Source of the DNA: Alphaproteobacteria bacterium
Lineage (GTDB): Bacteria; Pseudomonadota; Alphaproteobacteria; Sphingomonadales; Emcibacteraceae
DNA length: 64,000 nt
Assembly (NCBI GenBank): GCA_030428615.1
Contig: JAUIDN010000006.1
Span: 62,001 to 126,000, forward strand
Direction: 5' to 3'
The position numbers and the translations under genes are program-made. This document shows positions 24,613-33,767 of this stretch, one piece after another. The notes under the pieces were generated by a model. It ran no database searches. It saw only the letters and a program-made list of their open reading frames with translations, and was not told the DNA's origin. The first letter of the stretch is position 1. Every line of letters begins with the position of its first letter.

Positions 24613-26670
24613 ATGAGCCCTGAAATTCATTACAGCGCCTGCCCGCATGACTGTCCGTCCACGTGCGCTTTGGTTATTGAAAAATTGGGACCAGGCACTA
24701 TTGGTCGCGTTAACGGCAATCCTGAAAATACATACACCGCCGGTGTGATTTGTGCAAAAGTAGCCCGTTATGCGGAACGCACCCACAATCCGGATCGATT
24801 AACAGTACCCCTAAAACGGGTGGGACCAAAAGGATCCGGTGAATTTAAAGAAATTACGTGGGACGAAGCCCTCGACGAGGTCGCTAATGCTTTTCGGAAT
24901 AACTCGGAAAAATATGGCCAGGAAACGGTCTGGCCCTATAATTATGGCGGCACAATGGGGCTTCTGCAATGCGGTGGCATGGAACGACTTAGAAACGAAA
25001 TGGGTTATTCCAATATGCGCTCAACCACCTGCAGTGGCTTGGTTGATACCGGATGGCTTGCGGGGTTTGGAAGTAAAATTGGCCCTGATCCACGCGAAAT
25101 GGCGGAGGCAGATCTGATTGTCATTTGGGGTACCAATGCCGTTTCCACGCAAGTCAATGTCATGACACACGTATCACGCGCCAAAAAAAATCGAAATGCA
25201 AAAGTAATCGTCGTTGATCCTTATGAAAACCCGACGGCCAAAACTGCGGATATCCATATCGCGCTTCGACCTGGAACAGATGGCGCCCTTGCCTGTGCAC
25301 TTATGCATATCGCTTTTCGTGACGGCTATGCGGACCGGGAGTATATGGATGAATTCACAGATGTGCCAAAAGAACTGGAAGACCATCTCAAAAATCGCAA
25401 CCCGGAATGGGCATCAAACATAACCGGACTTTCAATTGACGAAATTGAAAATTTTGCCGAAATTTATTTTAAAACTGCAAGAGCGTATATTCGTCTTGGA
25501 TACGGGCTTTCGCGATGCCGAAACGGTGCTGTCAATGTCCACGCGGTATCCTGTATCCCCGTCGTCGCCGGGAAATGGAACGCGCCGGGATCAGGTATTT
25601 TCTTTAACAGCGGAGGCATTTATCATTTTGATTATACCTTAATTGAAGGCCGCGATGTAACCAAACGCGGAGTTCGCACAATTGATCATTCCCGGATCGG
25701 ACCGGCACTCACCGGGGATAAAGCCGATTTGGGAGAAGGTCCTCCGATAACCGCAATGCTCATTCAGGGAACAAACCCGATGGTAATCGCGCCCGATCAG
25801 AATAAAGTCCGCGAGGGCTTTCTGCGCGAAGACCTGTTTGTTTGCGTCCACGAGCAGTTTATGACCGAAACTGCCTTGATGGCGGATATCGTCCTGCCGG
25901 CAACCACGTTCGTTGAACATGATGACATTTACAAAAGCGGTGGACATACCTTTATTCATTATGGGCCGCAGATCATTGAACCCGTCGGCAAAAGCCGATC
26001 CAATCACTATGTTATCTGTGAATTGGCCAAACGTCTGGGTGCAAAGCACCCTGGTAACAGCATGACGGCAAATGAAATTATCGATGAGACCCTTAAATTA
26101 TCCGGGTTTCCCGATCTGGACAACATGAAGAAAACGCATTTTCACGACTGCGCGCAAAGCTTTGAAAAGCACCATTTTATTAATGGATACCCATGGCCAG
26201 ACAAAAAATTCAGGTTCAAACCCGGCTGGGAGAATATCGGCCCACGCGGCCATGAATTACCACCCCTGCCCGATCATTGGGACGTACCCGGAGGTGTGGA
26301 TGACGAACATCCCTTTAAGCTGATAACGCCGCCAGCAAGAAATTTTCTGAATAGCAGTTTTAACAACACACCTACATCACTGAAAAGGGAGATAAGACCA
26401 ACACTGCAAATTCATCCTGATGACGCTCATGACACGAATACCAGTGATGGTGATTTGGTTACGATCGGTAATAAACTCGGCCAGATTAATCTCTACGCAA
26501 AAATAACAAAAGGCGCAAAACAGGGTGTTTTAGTGGCCGAGGGCATCTGGTCGAACAAAACATTCAAAGATGCTATGGGAATTAACCAACTTGTCAGCGC
26601 CGAAGTCACCGCTCCCAACGGTGGTGTGGCTTACCATGATAATGGTGTCTGGCTGCGCCGAAATAGATAA
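24613..26670 (+). CDS. Molybdopterin oxidoreductase, DMSO-reductase superfamily, stand-alone
   Basis: 685 residues from the ATG at 24613 (GGGAG about 11 nt upstream); a TTG at 24574 is less likely. The N-terminus binds a [4Fe-4S] cluster through C-x3-C-x3-C (PHDCPSTC) plus ICAK. The region TTCSGLVDTGW is where the Mo ligand (Cys or Ser) falls. The bis-MGD motifs follow (IWGTNAVSTQ, DPYENPTAK, RPGTDGA, GTNPMV, MTETALMADIVLPATTFVEHDDIY), then a C-terminal molydopterin-dinucleotide-binding beta-barrel. There is no Tat signal, so it is cytoplasmic. No electron-transfer or membrane subunit genes are adjacent, so its partner and substrate are unknown. Confidence 0.87.
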   Translation: MSPEIHYSACPHDCPSTCALVIEKLGPGTIGRVNGNPENTYTAGVICAKVARYAERTHNPDRLTVPLKRVGPKGSGEFKEITWDEALDEVANAFRNNSEKYGQETVWPYNYGGTMGLLQCGGMERLRNEMGYSNMRSTTCSGLVDTGWLAGFGSKIGPDPREMAEADLIVIWGTNAVSTQVNVMTHVSRAKKNRNAKVIVVDPYENPTAKTADIHIALRPGTDGALACALMHIAFRDGYADREYMDEFTDVPKELEDHLKNRNPEWASNITGLSIDEIENFAEIYFKTARAYIRLGYGLSRCRNGAVNVHAVSCIPVVAGKWNAPGSGIFFNSGGIYHFDYTLIEGRDVTKRGVRTIDHSRIGPALTGDKADLGEGPPITAMLIQGTNPMVIAPDQNKVREGFLREDLFVCVHEQFMTETALMADIVLPATTFVEHDDIYKSGGHTFIHYGPQIIEPVGKSRSNHYVICELAKRLGAKHPGNSMTANEIIDETLKLSGFPDLDNMKKTHFHDCAQSFEKHHFINGYPWPDKKFRFKPGWENIGPRGHELPPLPDHWDVPGGVDDEHPFKLITPPARNFLNSSFNNTPTSLKREIRPTLQIHPDDAHDTNTSDGDLVTIGNKLGQINLYAKITKGAKQGVLVAEGIWSNKTFKDAMGINQLVSAEVTAPNGGVAYHDNGVWLRRNR

Positions 26671-26769
26671 AATCTATGCGTACCCGCTAATCTATTATTA
26701 ACCAATTAAATATATAATCATCTCCTTAATTGTTAGTTTTATTTTGTTAGTATATCCAGGGATATAAGT

Positions 26770-29160
26770 TTGCCGCGAAACCTTTTAACCAAATATTTGC
26801 CGGTTCGGCTGATCTTAATGACGATCGCTATTTTGCTGTCCCCTTACATGCATTTCGATGTGCTATCGCAGGATAAATCAGAAAATATTGTCCTTACTGC
26901 CGAAGAAAAAAGCTGGATTGCAAGAAATCCGATAATCGTTACTGCAAATCCTGCGGGTCTCGCACCATTTATTTTTACGCATAATAACGGCGAAGTAGAT
27001 GGCATCGCTTTTGATTATTTAAATCTAATAGGCAAGAAAGTCGGGTTGACTTTCTGGTATTCTAAACAACAGCCATGGAATGAGATGATGGAAAGCCTGC
27101 GGGCAGGAAAGATTGACATCATCCATAGTGCAGCTGCCAATGAGAACAGGTCTAATCACATCACCTTTACAGAGCCTTATTTGTCAATACCGTACGTCAG
27201 CATGGGGCGAACCGGATCAGCAAAAATAAGGACAACAGCGGATTTGGCGGATAAAAGGATAGGTGTTATACCCGGTTTTATAACAACAGAAAGGTATCTG
27301 CAATCCTACCCCGATTATGATTACGTTTTCTATAATAATATAGCTGATGCTTTAAAAGCGCTTGCCGCATCACAAATAGACGTCTTTACCGGAAGCCTTG
27401 TGCCAATTAACTACGCCATACTCGAGAATTTCATACCCGGTCTAGAGGTTATCGGCAATGGCGTCGTCATGAAAAACAATTTCCTTGAGCAACGTATCGG
27501 GGCCCTCCACAAAAATAGAATTCTGATTGATATAATAGAAAAAGGCATGAGCGCGGTCACAAAAGAGGAATTTATGGAAATTTCAAACCAGTGGCAGCAA
27601 AAACAGCTTTTTGATATTCAGGCGGAAATTGGACTAACAGACAACGAAAAAATGTGGATTTCAAATCATCCGACAATTAAGGTGAGTCTCGACCCGAAAC
27701 TCATGCCACTTGCCTATGTAAACGACAGAGGTGAAATTGAAGGGATCACAGGTGATTACCTTTCTTTAATTGCTGACAAGTTAAATGTCGAATTTGAATG
27801 GATTGGAAACACATCTTTTTCCGAAGGGATGGAGAGAACAAAAAAAGGTGAAGCTGACTTGGTTGCTTTGCTGTCTCGTACAGATGAAAGAGAAAAGTTT
27901 CTTACTTTTACGGACAGTTTTTCCGATATATCACACATGATTTTCAGTCGTGCCGGAGGGGAGTTGTACGGGAATCTCGAAGCTTTAAGTGGAAAGAAGA
28001 TTGCTCAGGTAAAAGATTATGATGTTACCAAAGCTATTGGGCGGGACTATCCAGATATCGAGATAATCGAAGTAGAAACCGTCTTGGATGCTTTAAAACT
28101 AGTCTCAACAGGAGATGTAGAAGCGCATATCGGAAGCATACCCATTACGACTTATCAGTCATCTTCGGCCGCTATATCAAATATCAGTGTGGTCGGTGAA
28201 ACTCCCTATAGCAGTCACAATGCCATCGGCGTCCGGTCTGATTTACCGCTTTTGGCGAGCGCTATGCAAAAGGCGATGAAATCAATCACCACAGAACAAA
28301 AGGCAGAAATATTAAGGCGGTGGATTGGTTTAAAAGCGGAACCTACGGTTGATTATACACTTGTCTGGGAAATACTTTTAGGCTCTACATTGATCATTGT
28401 GTTCTTTGCCGCATGGAACAAAAAACTAAAAGAAGCGCAGGAAAAAGCAGAAGCAGCCAACGTCGCCAAATCCGCGTTTCTGGCCAATATGTCTCATGAA
28501 ATAAGAACGCCTCTAAATGCCATCATTGGTTTTTCTGATGCTATGCTTATGGGCTTGGGCGGTGAAGTGATTAATCCCATACACAAAGAATATTTAAACG
28601 ATATTAAAAACAGCGGTGAACATCTTTCAACGGTAATCAAAGATATTCTCGACCTTTCGAAAATTGAAAACGGCAAGTGGGTTCTGCAGGAAGAGGCATT
28701 TATCCTCAACAACTGCCTTGAAGACGCCTTGAAAATAGTTCGGCCGCAGGCGGAAACCAAACACATCAGGATTGATTATGATCCCGGCAATCCTCATAAA
28801 ATATTTGGCGATACCCATGCCTTTAGAAGGGTGATTATTAATCTGCTGTCCAACGCGCTGAAATTTACACCGGAAAATGGCTCTATTGGCTGTTCAATAC
28901 AATCTAGCGAGCGTGAAGGTATCTGTGTCAAGATTACGGATACTGGCATTGGTATTCCCGCAGACCGGATCGAAGAGGTACTGAAGCCATTCGAACAAAG
29001 CCATATGGATTATGAACTTAACGAAGAAGGTACCGGTCTGGGACTTCCGATTGTGAAGCATCTGGTTGAAATGCATGACGGCAAATTTGAACTTAGCAGC
29101 CAGGTGAATATAGGCACAACGGCTAGCATCCACCTTCCCCCAAAACGTCTTGTCGCCTAG
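26770..29160 (+). CDS. BvgS/EvgS-like sensor histidine kinase with two periplasmic binding domains
   Basis: 796 residues, TTG start with AGGGA about 8 nt upstream. An N-terminal signal or membrane segment (about 10-32) is followed by two tandem solute-binding (SBP_bac_3, Venus-flytrap) domains, about 45-275 and 290-525, then one membrane helix (about 530-548). A short coiled linker leads to HisKA with H576 in SHEIRTP. The HATPase follows with N-box [16 protein letters not shown] and GTGLGLP. BvgS relatives carry receiver and HPt domains after the kinase; none is present here and no response regulator gene is adjacent. Ligands of such domains are often amino acids or small acids. It overlaps the convergent GNAT gene by 4 nt. 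Confidence 0.88.
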   Translation: MPRNLLTKYLPVRLILMTIAILLSPYMHFDVLSQDKSENIVLTAEEKSWIARNPIIVTANPAGLAPFIFTHNNGEVDGIAFDYLNLIGKKVGLTFWYSKQQPWNEMMESLRAGKIDIIHSAAANENRSNHITFTEPYLSIPYVSMGRTGSAKIRTTADLADKRIGVIPGFITTERYLQSYPDYDYVFYNNIADALKALAASQIDVFTGSLVPINYAILENFIPGLEVIGNGVVMKNNFLEQRIGALHKNRILIDIIEKGMSAVTKEEFMEISNQWQQKQLFDIQAEIGLTDNEKMWISNHPTIKVSLDPKLMPLAYVNDRGEIEGITGDYLSLIADKLNVEFEWIGNTSFSEGMERTKKGEADLVALLSRTDEREKFLTFTDSFSDISHMIFSRAGGELYGNLEALSGKKIAQVKDYDVTKAIGRDYPDIEIIEVETVLDALKLVSTGDVEAHIGSIPITTYQSSSAAISNISVVGETPYSSHNAIGVRSDLPLLASAMQKAMKSITTEQKAEILRRWIGLKAEPTVDYTLVWEILLGSTLIIVFFAAWNKKLKEAQEKAEAANVAKSAFLANMSHEIRTPLNAIIGFSDAMLMGLGGEVINPIHKEYLNDIKNSGEHLSTVIKDILDLSKIENGKWVLQEEAFILNNCLEDALKIVRPQAETKHIRIDYDPGNPHKIFGDTHAFRRVIINLLSNALKFTPENGSIGCSIQSSEREGICVKITDTGIGIPADRIEEVLKPFEQSHMDYELNEEGTGLGLPIVKHLVEMHDGKFELSSQVNIGTTASIHLPPKRLVA

Positions 29161-29612
29161 CCCTTTTCCTTCAGCAACGGTTTTTCGTAATGAACAAATC
29201 CGGTTCTGTTTGCTACACGGTCATAAAGTAGCTGCGCAGTCTTGTTGCTTTCCTGTGTCATCCAGTAAACCGTGTTTGCGCCCGCTTTAGTGGCTACCTC
29301 GTGTACCGCGTCACTAAGGGCACGCCCCACTCCCCGCCCGCGCACTTCCGGAATTGCAAAAAGATCTTGCAAATAACAGTTATCTGCTGATGACCAGCAG
29401 GTCCGGTGATATAAATAATGGACAATACCTATCAGTTGATCCTGCTGAAAAGCGCCTAGCGCCCACATCGGCTGATCTGGTTGATGAAACCTCTCCCAGG
29501 TATTTTTAGTGACTTCGTCCGACACCGACGATTGATAAAATTTCAGATACTCCTGCCAAAGCGGATACCATTCCTCATATTGATCATACTCAAGTGGTCT
29601 AACCCCAATCAT
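29157..29612 (-). CDS. GNAT-family N-acetyltransferase
   Basis: 151 residues. Typical GNAT order: W--Y--FY near the N-terminus, [10 protein letters not shown], the [22 protein letters not shown] acetyl-CoA motif (R-G-x-G-x-G/A region), then [25 protein letters not shown]. The YLQDL and RGRGVGRAL features match small acetyltransferases that act on amino-acid or peptide substrates, but none can be assigned. It lies 11 nt downstream of acdS on the same strand and is probably cotranscribed with it. Confidence 0.85.
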   Translation of the reverse strand: MIGVRPLEYDQYEEWYPLWQEYLKFYQSSVSDEVTKNTWERFHQPDQPMWALGAFQQDQLIGIVHYLYHRTCWSSADNCYLQDLFAIPEVRGRGVGRALSDAVHEVATKAGANTVYWMTQESNKTAQLLYDRVANRTGFVHYEKPLLKEKG

Positions 29613-29623
29613 CTGCGAATTCC

Positions 29624-30655
29624 CTAACCATTTCTGAAGGTATACCCATACCCGTTAATTGCTGGCACGCCACCAAGATGGGCGTATAAAATTTTTGACC
29701 CTTTCTTAAAATACCCCTTTTTCACCAGATCCATCATTCCCTGCATTGATTTTCCTTCATAAACCGGGTCAGTCATCATCCCTTCAAGCCGTGCACAAGT
29801 TCTGATCGCCTCTTTTGTTTCTTCTGATGGCACACCATAATAAGGATAAGCATAATCTTCATGCAGAACAATATCCTCTTCTGTAATGTCCTGCTCAAGC
29901 TCAACGAGCTTTGCCGTGTTTAGCGCAATTTCAAGTACCTGTTCTTTTGTTTGCTGCGGTGTCCCGCTCGCGTCAATGCCAATCACGTTTCGTGCCCGCC
30001 CGTCGGCCGCAAACCCAACAAGCATCCCCGCATGCGTTGACCCCGTCACCGTACAAACAACAATATAATCAAACTTGACGCCCATTTCCTCTTCCTGGGC
30101 GCGCACCTCTTCTGCAAAGCCGACAAATCCAAGGCCACCATATTTATGCACGGATGCCCCAGCCGGGATTGGGTATGGTTTACCCCCTTTATCTTCCACA
30201 TCCTTTATTGCGTTCTCCCAGCTTTCACGAATGCCTATATCAAATCCTTCATCGACCAGTTCCACGTCGGCCCCCATCACCCGGGATAGAAGAATATTAC
30301 CCACACGATCATATACAGCGTCTTCATGTGGTACCCAGCTTTCCTGCACTAGTCGGCATTTAAACCCAATTTTTGCCGCCGTCGCCGCAACAAGGCGTGT
30401 ATGATTTGATTGAACCCCACCGATGGAAACAAGCGTATCCGCACCTGATGCAATGGCATCCGGTACAATATATTCAAGTTTGCGTAATTTATTGCCCCCA
30501 AATGCGAGGCCGGAATTGCAATCTTCACGCTTTGCGTAAATTTCAACATCACCGCCGAGGTGATCACTTAGAGCATTTAATTTCTCAATCGGTGTTGGTC
30601 CAAATGTTAACGGATATTTTTCAAATTTATCAAGTCTGGTAAGGTTTTTTGCCAT
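29624..30655 (-). CDS. acdS: 1-aminocyclopropane-1-carboxylate deaminase
   Basis: 343 residues. A PLP enzyme with Schiff-base Lys K56 in GGNKLRK. The two residues that separate true ACC deaminases from the closely related D-cysteine desulfhydrases are both of the deaminase type: Glu300 (DPVYEGKS) and Leu327 (AHLGG), offset by 5 from the usual E295 and L322. The reaction opens ACC to 2-oxobutyrate and ammonia. In plant- or alga-associated bacteria this lowers host ethylene and supplies nitrogen; in a marine cell a nitrogen role is likely. The Lrp-type regulator is divergent, the usual acdR-acdS arrangement. Confidence 0.92.
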   Translation of the reverse strand: MAKNLTRLDKFEKYPLTFGPTPIEKLNALSDHLGGDVEIYAKREDCNSGLAFGGNKLRKLEYIVPDAIASGADTLVSIGGVQSNHTRLVAATAAKIGFKCRLVQESWVPHEDAVYDRVGNILLSRVMGADVELVDEGFDIGIRESWENAIKDVEDKGGKPYPIPAGASVHKYGGLGFVGFAEEVRAQEEEMGVKFDYIVVCTVTGSTHAGMLVGFAADGRARNVIGIDASGTPQQTKEQVLEIALNTAKLVELEQDITEEDIVLHEDYAYPYYGVPSEETKEAIRTCARLEGMMTDPVYEGKSMQGMMDLVKKGYFKKGSKILYAHLGGVPAINGYGYTFRNG

Positions 30656-30797
30656 CGTATGGTCCTTTGTAATTTAATATGTGCCGATAGTAGCAAATCA
30701 ACTCTGAAATGTCCTCTCTAACTTAGTCGATAATTTATTCATTATTGACATTAAACTTGATATAATCTTACATTATGTTCCATTATCTAATAAAATT

Positions 30798-31277
30798 ATG
30801 AAAGTTTCTTCCATGAATCAAACATTGGATAAAACCGACCTTAAGATTCTCCGCCACCTACAAAGGGACGGGCGCCTAAATAATGCTGATCTTGCGGAAA
30901 TGATCAATGTGTCCCCTGCCACCTGCCATCGTCGTACACAGCGGCTTTTTAACGAAGGTTTTATATCATCCGTTCGCGCAACTATCGAACCGGAACCCGT
31001 TGGCCATGGCGCGCTTGTCATGGTTGGGGTTGTACTTGACAGATCAACGAAGGAAAGTTTCCGTGATTTTGAGGAAGCGGTCTTAAAGCTTCCTTTCGTA
31101 TTGGATTGTCACCTGACCGCGGGTGATTTTGACTATCTTCTCAAAATTCGCGTTCGCGACCTTAAGGATTTCAGTAAACTTCACGGTGATAGACTTCTTG
31201 GCCTGCCCGGTGTTCGCCAGACACGAACCTTTTTTGTGATGAAGGAAGTGATTGATAACGCCCCATTGGATTTCTGA
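30798..31277 (+). CDS. acdR: Lrp/AsnC-family regulator, probable AcdR
   Basis: 159 residues. An N-terminal winged helix (LDKTDLKILRHLQRDGRLNNADLAEMINVSPATCHRRTQRL) and a C-terminal RAM/AsnC domain (about 75-155, with CHLTAGDFDYLLKIRVRD) are clear. It is divergent from acdS across 142 nt, as known AcdR regulators are, so it likely activates acdS in response to an amino acid such as leucine or to ACC. Start ambiguous between ATG at 30798 and ATG at 30813; neither has a good ribosome site. The gene symbol is by context. Confidence 0.82.
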   Translation: MKVSSMNQTLDKTDLKILRHLQRDGRLNNADLAEMINVSPATCHRRTQRLFNEGFISSVRATIEPEPVGHGALVMVGVVLDRSTKESFRDFEEAVLKLPFVLDCHLTAGDFDYLLKIRVRDLKDFSKLHGDRLLGLPGVRQTRTFFVMKEVIDNAPLDF

Positions 31278-31291
31278 TCCGCAAATTCATC

Positions 31292-31930
31292 TCACCTACT
31301 CTCAAGCAACCAAATTTCTTCGAAGGCCTCATACTTTCCTCTAAATCCACCCGGTACCTTACTACTTTCAAGCAGTAGTAAATTATACTTTTTCTCATAA
31401 TGCAGGAATAGCTCTTCATGGTTGATGGAGAACGGTGGGCCATCCACCAAGCTTTGATCATAACGATAAGTAATAAGCAACTGCGCTGCTTTTTGGGAGA
31501 TCTTTGATACATGACCTGCATATCGTCCTCTCATATCATCAGGCATAGCCACAAAGGCCGCCCTATCATATATGACATCGATCGGACCAAGCTCCGTGGC
31601 CGATAAATTAAAAATATTTCCAACAAATATATCCAGATTATTATGACTATAACGCTTTAAGTCGCCCACCATCGTTATTGTGGGATCAATCCCCAACCCC
31701 AAAAATAATTGTGTTACAGCAAATTCACTTAATTCTACACCGACAACATGAAGCCCCTTGTTTAAAAGCCAGCCGATATCAACGCTCTTACCGCAAAGTG
31801 GCAGAAATACATTATCATTTTTAAACGCGCGAATTCGATCCCAGTATTTTATGAGATGTGGGTTTACATCATTTTCATGGAACGCGGTCGCCCCATCCTT
31901 CCAGCGCTCTATCCAGTAGTTTGAATCCAT
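31292..31930 (-). CDS. tpm: Thiopurine S-methyltransferase (TPMT) family protein
   Basis: 212 residues from the ATG at 31930, with AAAGA 6 nt upstream; ATG 31936 is the alternative. Family marks are YWIERW and FHENDVNPHLIKYW, the SAM-binding VFLPLCGKSVDIGWLLNKG and VVGVELSEFAV, then DVIYDRAAFVAMP and ITYRYDQ. Bacterial members methylate selenium, tellurium or thiol compounds. A MerR regulator is divergent and the shared gap holds a perfect SoxR-box-like operator placed in a MerR-type promoter that reads into this gene, so induction by the regulator is likely. Confidence 0.9.
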   Translation of the reverse strand: MDSNYWIERWKDGATAFHENDVNPHLIKYWDRIRAFKNDNVFLPLCGKSVDIGWLLNKGLHVVGVELSEFAVTQLFLGLGIDPTITMVGDLKRYSHNNLDIFVGNIFNLSATELGPIDVIYDRAAFVAMPDDMRGRYAGHVSKISQKAAQLLITYRYDQSLVDGPPFSINHEELFLHYEKKYNLLLLESSKVPGGFRGKYEAFEEIWLLESR

Positions 31931-31959
31931 CAACATTCTTTCACAATTTATCTTCTTTT

Positions 31960-31988
31960 TTGACCCGGATGGTCACTGGTGATATGCT
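31960..31988 (+). promoter_or_regulatory. Probable promoter of the MerR-family gene
   Basis: TTGACC (31960-31965) and TATGCT (31983-31988) are 17 bp apart on the plus strand. The expected start point near 31995 falls inside the operator palindrome at 31992-32011, so regulator binding should repress its own gene while remodelling the divergent promoter. Confidence 0.55.
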
Positions 31989-32014
31989 ACTACCTCAAGT
32001 TAACTTGAGGTCAA
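31984..32014 (-). promoter_or_regulatory. MerR-type promoter of the TPMT gene
   Basis: On the minus strand TTGACC (plus 32009-32014) is the -35 and TAGCAT (plus 31984-31989) the -10, separated by 19 bp. The long 19-bp spacer filled by a palindrome is the signature of promoters activated by MerR proteins through DNA twisting, and the arrangement matches that of E. coli soxS. The start point would lie near 31976, about 45 nt before the gene. Confidence 0.72.
31992..32011. promoter_or_regulatory. Perfect 20-bp palindromic operator, SoxR-box-like
   Basis: ACCTCAAGTT and AACTTGAGGT are exact inverse complements with no gap. The inner 18 bases equal the E. coli SoxR site in the soxS promoter, CCTCAAGTTAACTTGAGG. 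It lies between the divergent TPMT and MerR genes and also contains the GAGG ribosome site of the MerR gene. Confidence 0.9.
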
Positions 32015-32021
32015 GAACATA

Positions 32022-32456
32022 ATGAAAATTAAGATTATCGACATTGGCGAAGTCAAGCGGCACTCCGGATATCCGGCGTCCACCTTGCGTTATTATGAAG
32101 AAAAAGGTCTCATCCAATCGGTTGGACGAAAGGGTTTAAGAAGGCTTTTTAGTTCGGATGTTCTAATCCGGTTGGATTTGATTACGCTTGCCCGGCGGGC
32201 AAACTTTTCACTTGATGAAATTGCAGACATGCTAACGCCATATGGCCCAAGGATTGATCGTAAAAAGCTTTTATCCAAAGCTGGCGAGCTTGACCAAACT
32301 ATAAAAAAACTTACGGCAATGAGGGAGGGATTGCTACACACAGCGAATTGCCCCGCCCCAAACCATTTTGAATGCCCGACCTTCCGAAACCTGCTTCGTG
32401 TCGCCAGAAAAAGCGAAATCAGAAAACAAAGAAACAATACTCGAGCGTCAACATAA
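32022..32456 (+). CDS. MerR-family transcriptional regulator
   Basis: 144 residues. The N-terminal winged helix (DIGEVKRHSGYPASTLRYYEEKGLI) and the following RLDLITLARRANFSLDEIADML region are MerR-type, followed by a dimerisation helix (about 80-108). Two Cys lie near the C-terminus in NCPAPNHFECPTF. SoxR needs four clustered Cys for its 2Fe-2S centre and these are absent, so it is not SoxR despite the SoxR-like operator; the two Cys could bind metal or sense oxidants or electrophiles. The operator overlaps its ribosome site. Convergent with ada (6-nt gap). Confidence 0.87.
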   Translation: MKIKIIDIGEVKRHSGYPASTLRYYEEKGLIQSVGRKGLRRLFSSDVLIRLDLITLARRANFSLDEIADMLTPYGPRIDRKKLLSKAGELDQTIKKLTAMREGLLHTANCPAPNHFECPTFRNLLRVARKSEIRKQRNNTRAST

Positions 32457-32462
32457 CTTGTT

Positions 32463-33515
32463 CTATGATTTCTGCCTTCGTTCCGCATCAATAAGCGCGC
32501 GTTTGCGGTCAAGCCCCCATCGGAACCCGCCCAGACTGCCATCACCGCGTAAGATACGGTGGCATGGCACCAGCACCCCTATATTGTTCCTGGCGTTGGC
32601 GCTGGCAACGGCGCGAACCGCGCTTGGGATACCCATCCGTTCTGCCTGTTCCTTATAACTGAGCACTTCCCCGGGCTTTACACTCATTAAAAAGCGCCAG
32701 ACCTTTATCTGAAACGCTGTTCCGTTCAGATGCAAGGGGATTTCCGGTTTTTTAGCACCGTGGCTGATGTGCCGCTCAAACACCTCAATCCATTGATTAA
32801 GATGCGCATCGCTTCTTTTCGGTGTCCGGCTTAAAACCGCATGGGGGTATTCTTCCCGTAACTGGTCCAGAAGTTCCTGTTCCGTATCACCAAAATGAAT
32901 CATGCAGACACCACGGTCTGTTGCAGCCATAATGATACGCCCGAGTGAACACGTGCGAATGGCGTATGAAATTTCCTCTCCCTTGCCACCTGCGCGGTAA
33001 GCCGCCGGGGTCATTCCGATCCGGCCATCGATCTGTTCATAAACCCTGCTTGATGAACCGTATCCCGCTTCATAAATGGCCCCGGCAATGTCGTCGCCGC
33101 TTTTAAGCGCAGATTTGAAATTATTAAGTCGCAAACCGTTCTGATATTCTTTAGGGCTCACCCCATAGGTGGCTTTGAACTTCCGTTGAATATGATGTGG
33201 GCTTAATTTTGATATTTCCGAAAGCGTTTCAAGTGTAATTTTTTCATCCGAATGATTTTCAATATATTCCGCGACTGTGACAAGCGGGTTAACATCACGC
33301 GGGTTACATTTTTTACAAGGGCGAAGCGATTGTTTCTCCGCCTCTTCGCATGTTTTGAAAAAGCGCATATTTTCCGGTAGCGCCGGGCGCGATGGGCACG
33401 ACGGCTTGCAATAAACCCCCGTTGTAATCACACCATAATAAAATTTTCCGTCAAAACTTTTATCGCGGTTTTCAATGGCGTTTAAAAAATCCTGTTCATT
33501 CATTTCTTCAAACAT
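32463..33515 (-). CDS. ada: Ada: methylphosphotriester/O6-methylguanine methyltransferase and activator
   Basis: 350 residues with the full three-part Ada layout. The N-terminal zinc domain holds C36, C40, C67 and C70 (C36 takes methyl groups from DNA phosphotriesters and switches the protein on). An AraC-type helix-turn-helix follows (about 85-175, LSEISKLSPHHIQRKF, then PKEYQNGLR). The C-terminal O6-methylguanine transferase has the acceptor C318 in PCHR plus the FQIKVW and SYKE motifs. It would activate its own gene and other alkylation repair genes such as alkB at 38406. Alone on its strand. Confidence 0.93.
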   Translation of the reverse strand: MFEEMNEQDFLNAIENRDKSFDGKFYYGVITTGVYCKPSCPSRPALPENMRFFKTCEEAEKQSLRPCKKCNPRDVNPLVTVAEYIENHSDEKITLETLSEISKLSPHHIQRKFKATYGVSPKEYQNGLRLNNFKSALKSGDDIAGAIYEAGYGSSSRVYEQIDGRIGMTPAAYRAGGKGEEISYAIRTCSLGRIIMAATDRGVCMIHFGDTEQELLDQLREEYPHAVLSRTPKRSDAHLNQWIEVFERHISHGAKKPEIPLHLNGTAFQIKVWRFLMSVKPGEVLSYKEQAERMGIPSAVRAVASANARNNIGVLVPCHRILRGDGSLGGFRWGLDRKRALIDAERRQKS

Positions 33516-33601
33516 TGGAATGCTCCATATTGATTAATAATAGGCTCATTTTATGCGTTTGCCAAAATCATTCGCTCCGAATATTGCGGTTATATAAATT
33601 A

Positions 33602-33630
33602 TTGACAATGACAGAAGGCTACCTTATTGA
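33602..33630 (+). promoter_or_regulatory. Possible promoter before the glyoxalase-superfamily gene
   Basis: TTGACA (33602-33607) and TATTGA (33625-33630) with a 17-bp spacer. This would leave a GC-richer 130-nt leader (about 33637-33767) before the ATG at 33768, with a short GC hairpin (GCCGC/GCGGC near 33652-33664). Moderate match only. Confidence 0.4.
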
Positions 33631-33767
33631 AGGTCCACGGTTTGGGATACCTGCCGCCCGCGGCGAACGCCATGGTGAAATTCCCAATTGAAATTTTGGT
33701 GATCCATTTTCGGACTTCACAGCAAAGCGGGCCCTGTCGATTTTGTCCATTTGAATGGAGAAATATC

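Noticed and set aside
29624-30655. D-cysteine desulfhydrase instead of ACC deaminase.
   Set aside because: Glu300 and Leu327 are the deaminase-type residues; desulfhydrases carry other residues at both places.
30745-30766. TTGACA and TATAAT in the acdS-acdR gap as a promoter.
   Set aside because: The two hexamers are only 10 bp apart, far too close for a -35/-10 pair; no other pair with 16-18 bp spacing was convincing.
32022-32456. Calling the MerR protein SoxR because of its operator.
   Set aside because: The four clustered Cys for the 2Fe-2S centre are missing; only two Cys remain in a different pattern.
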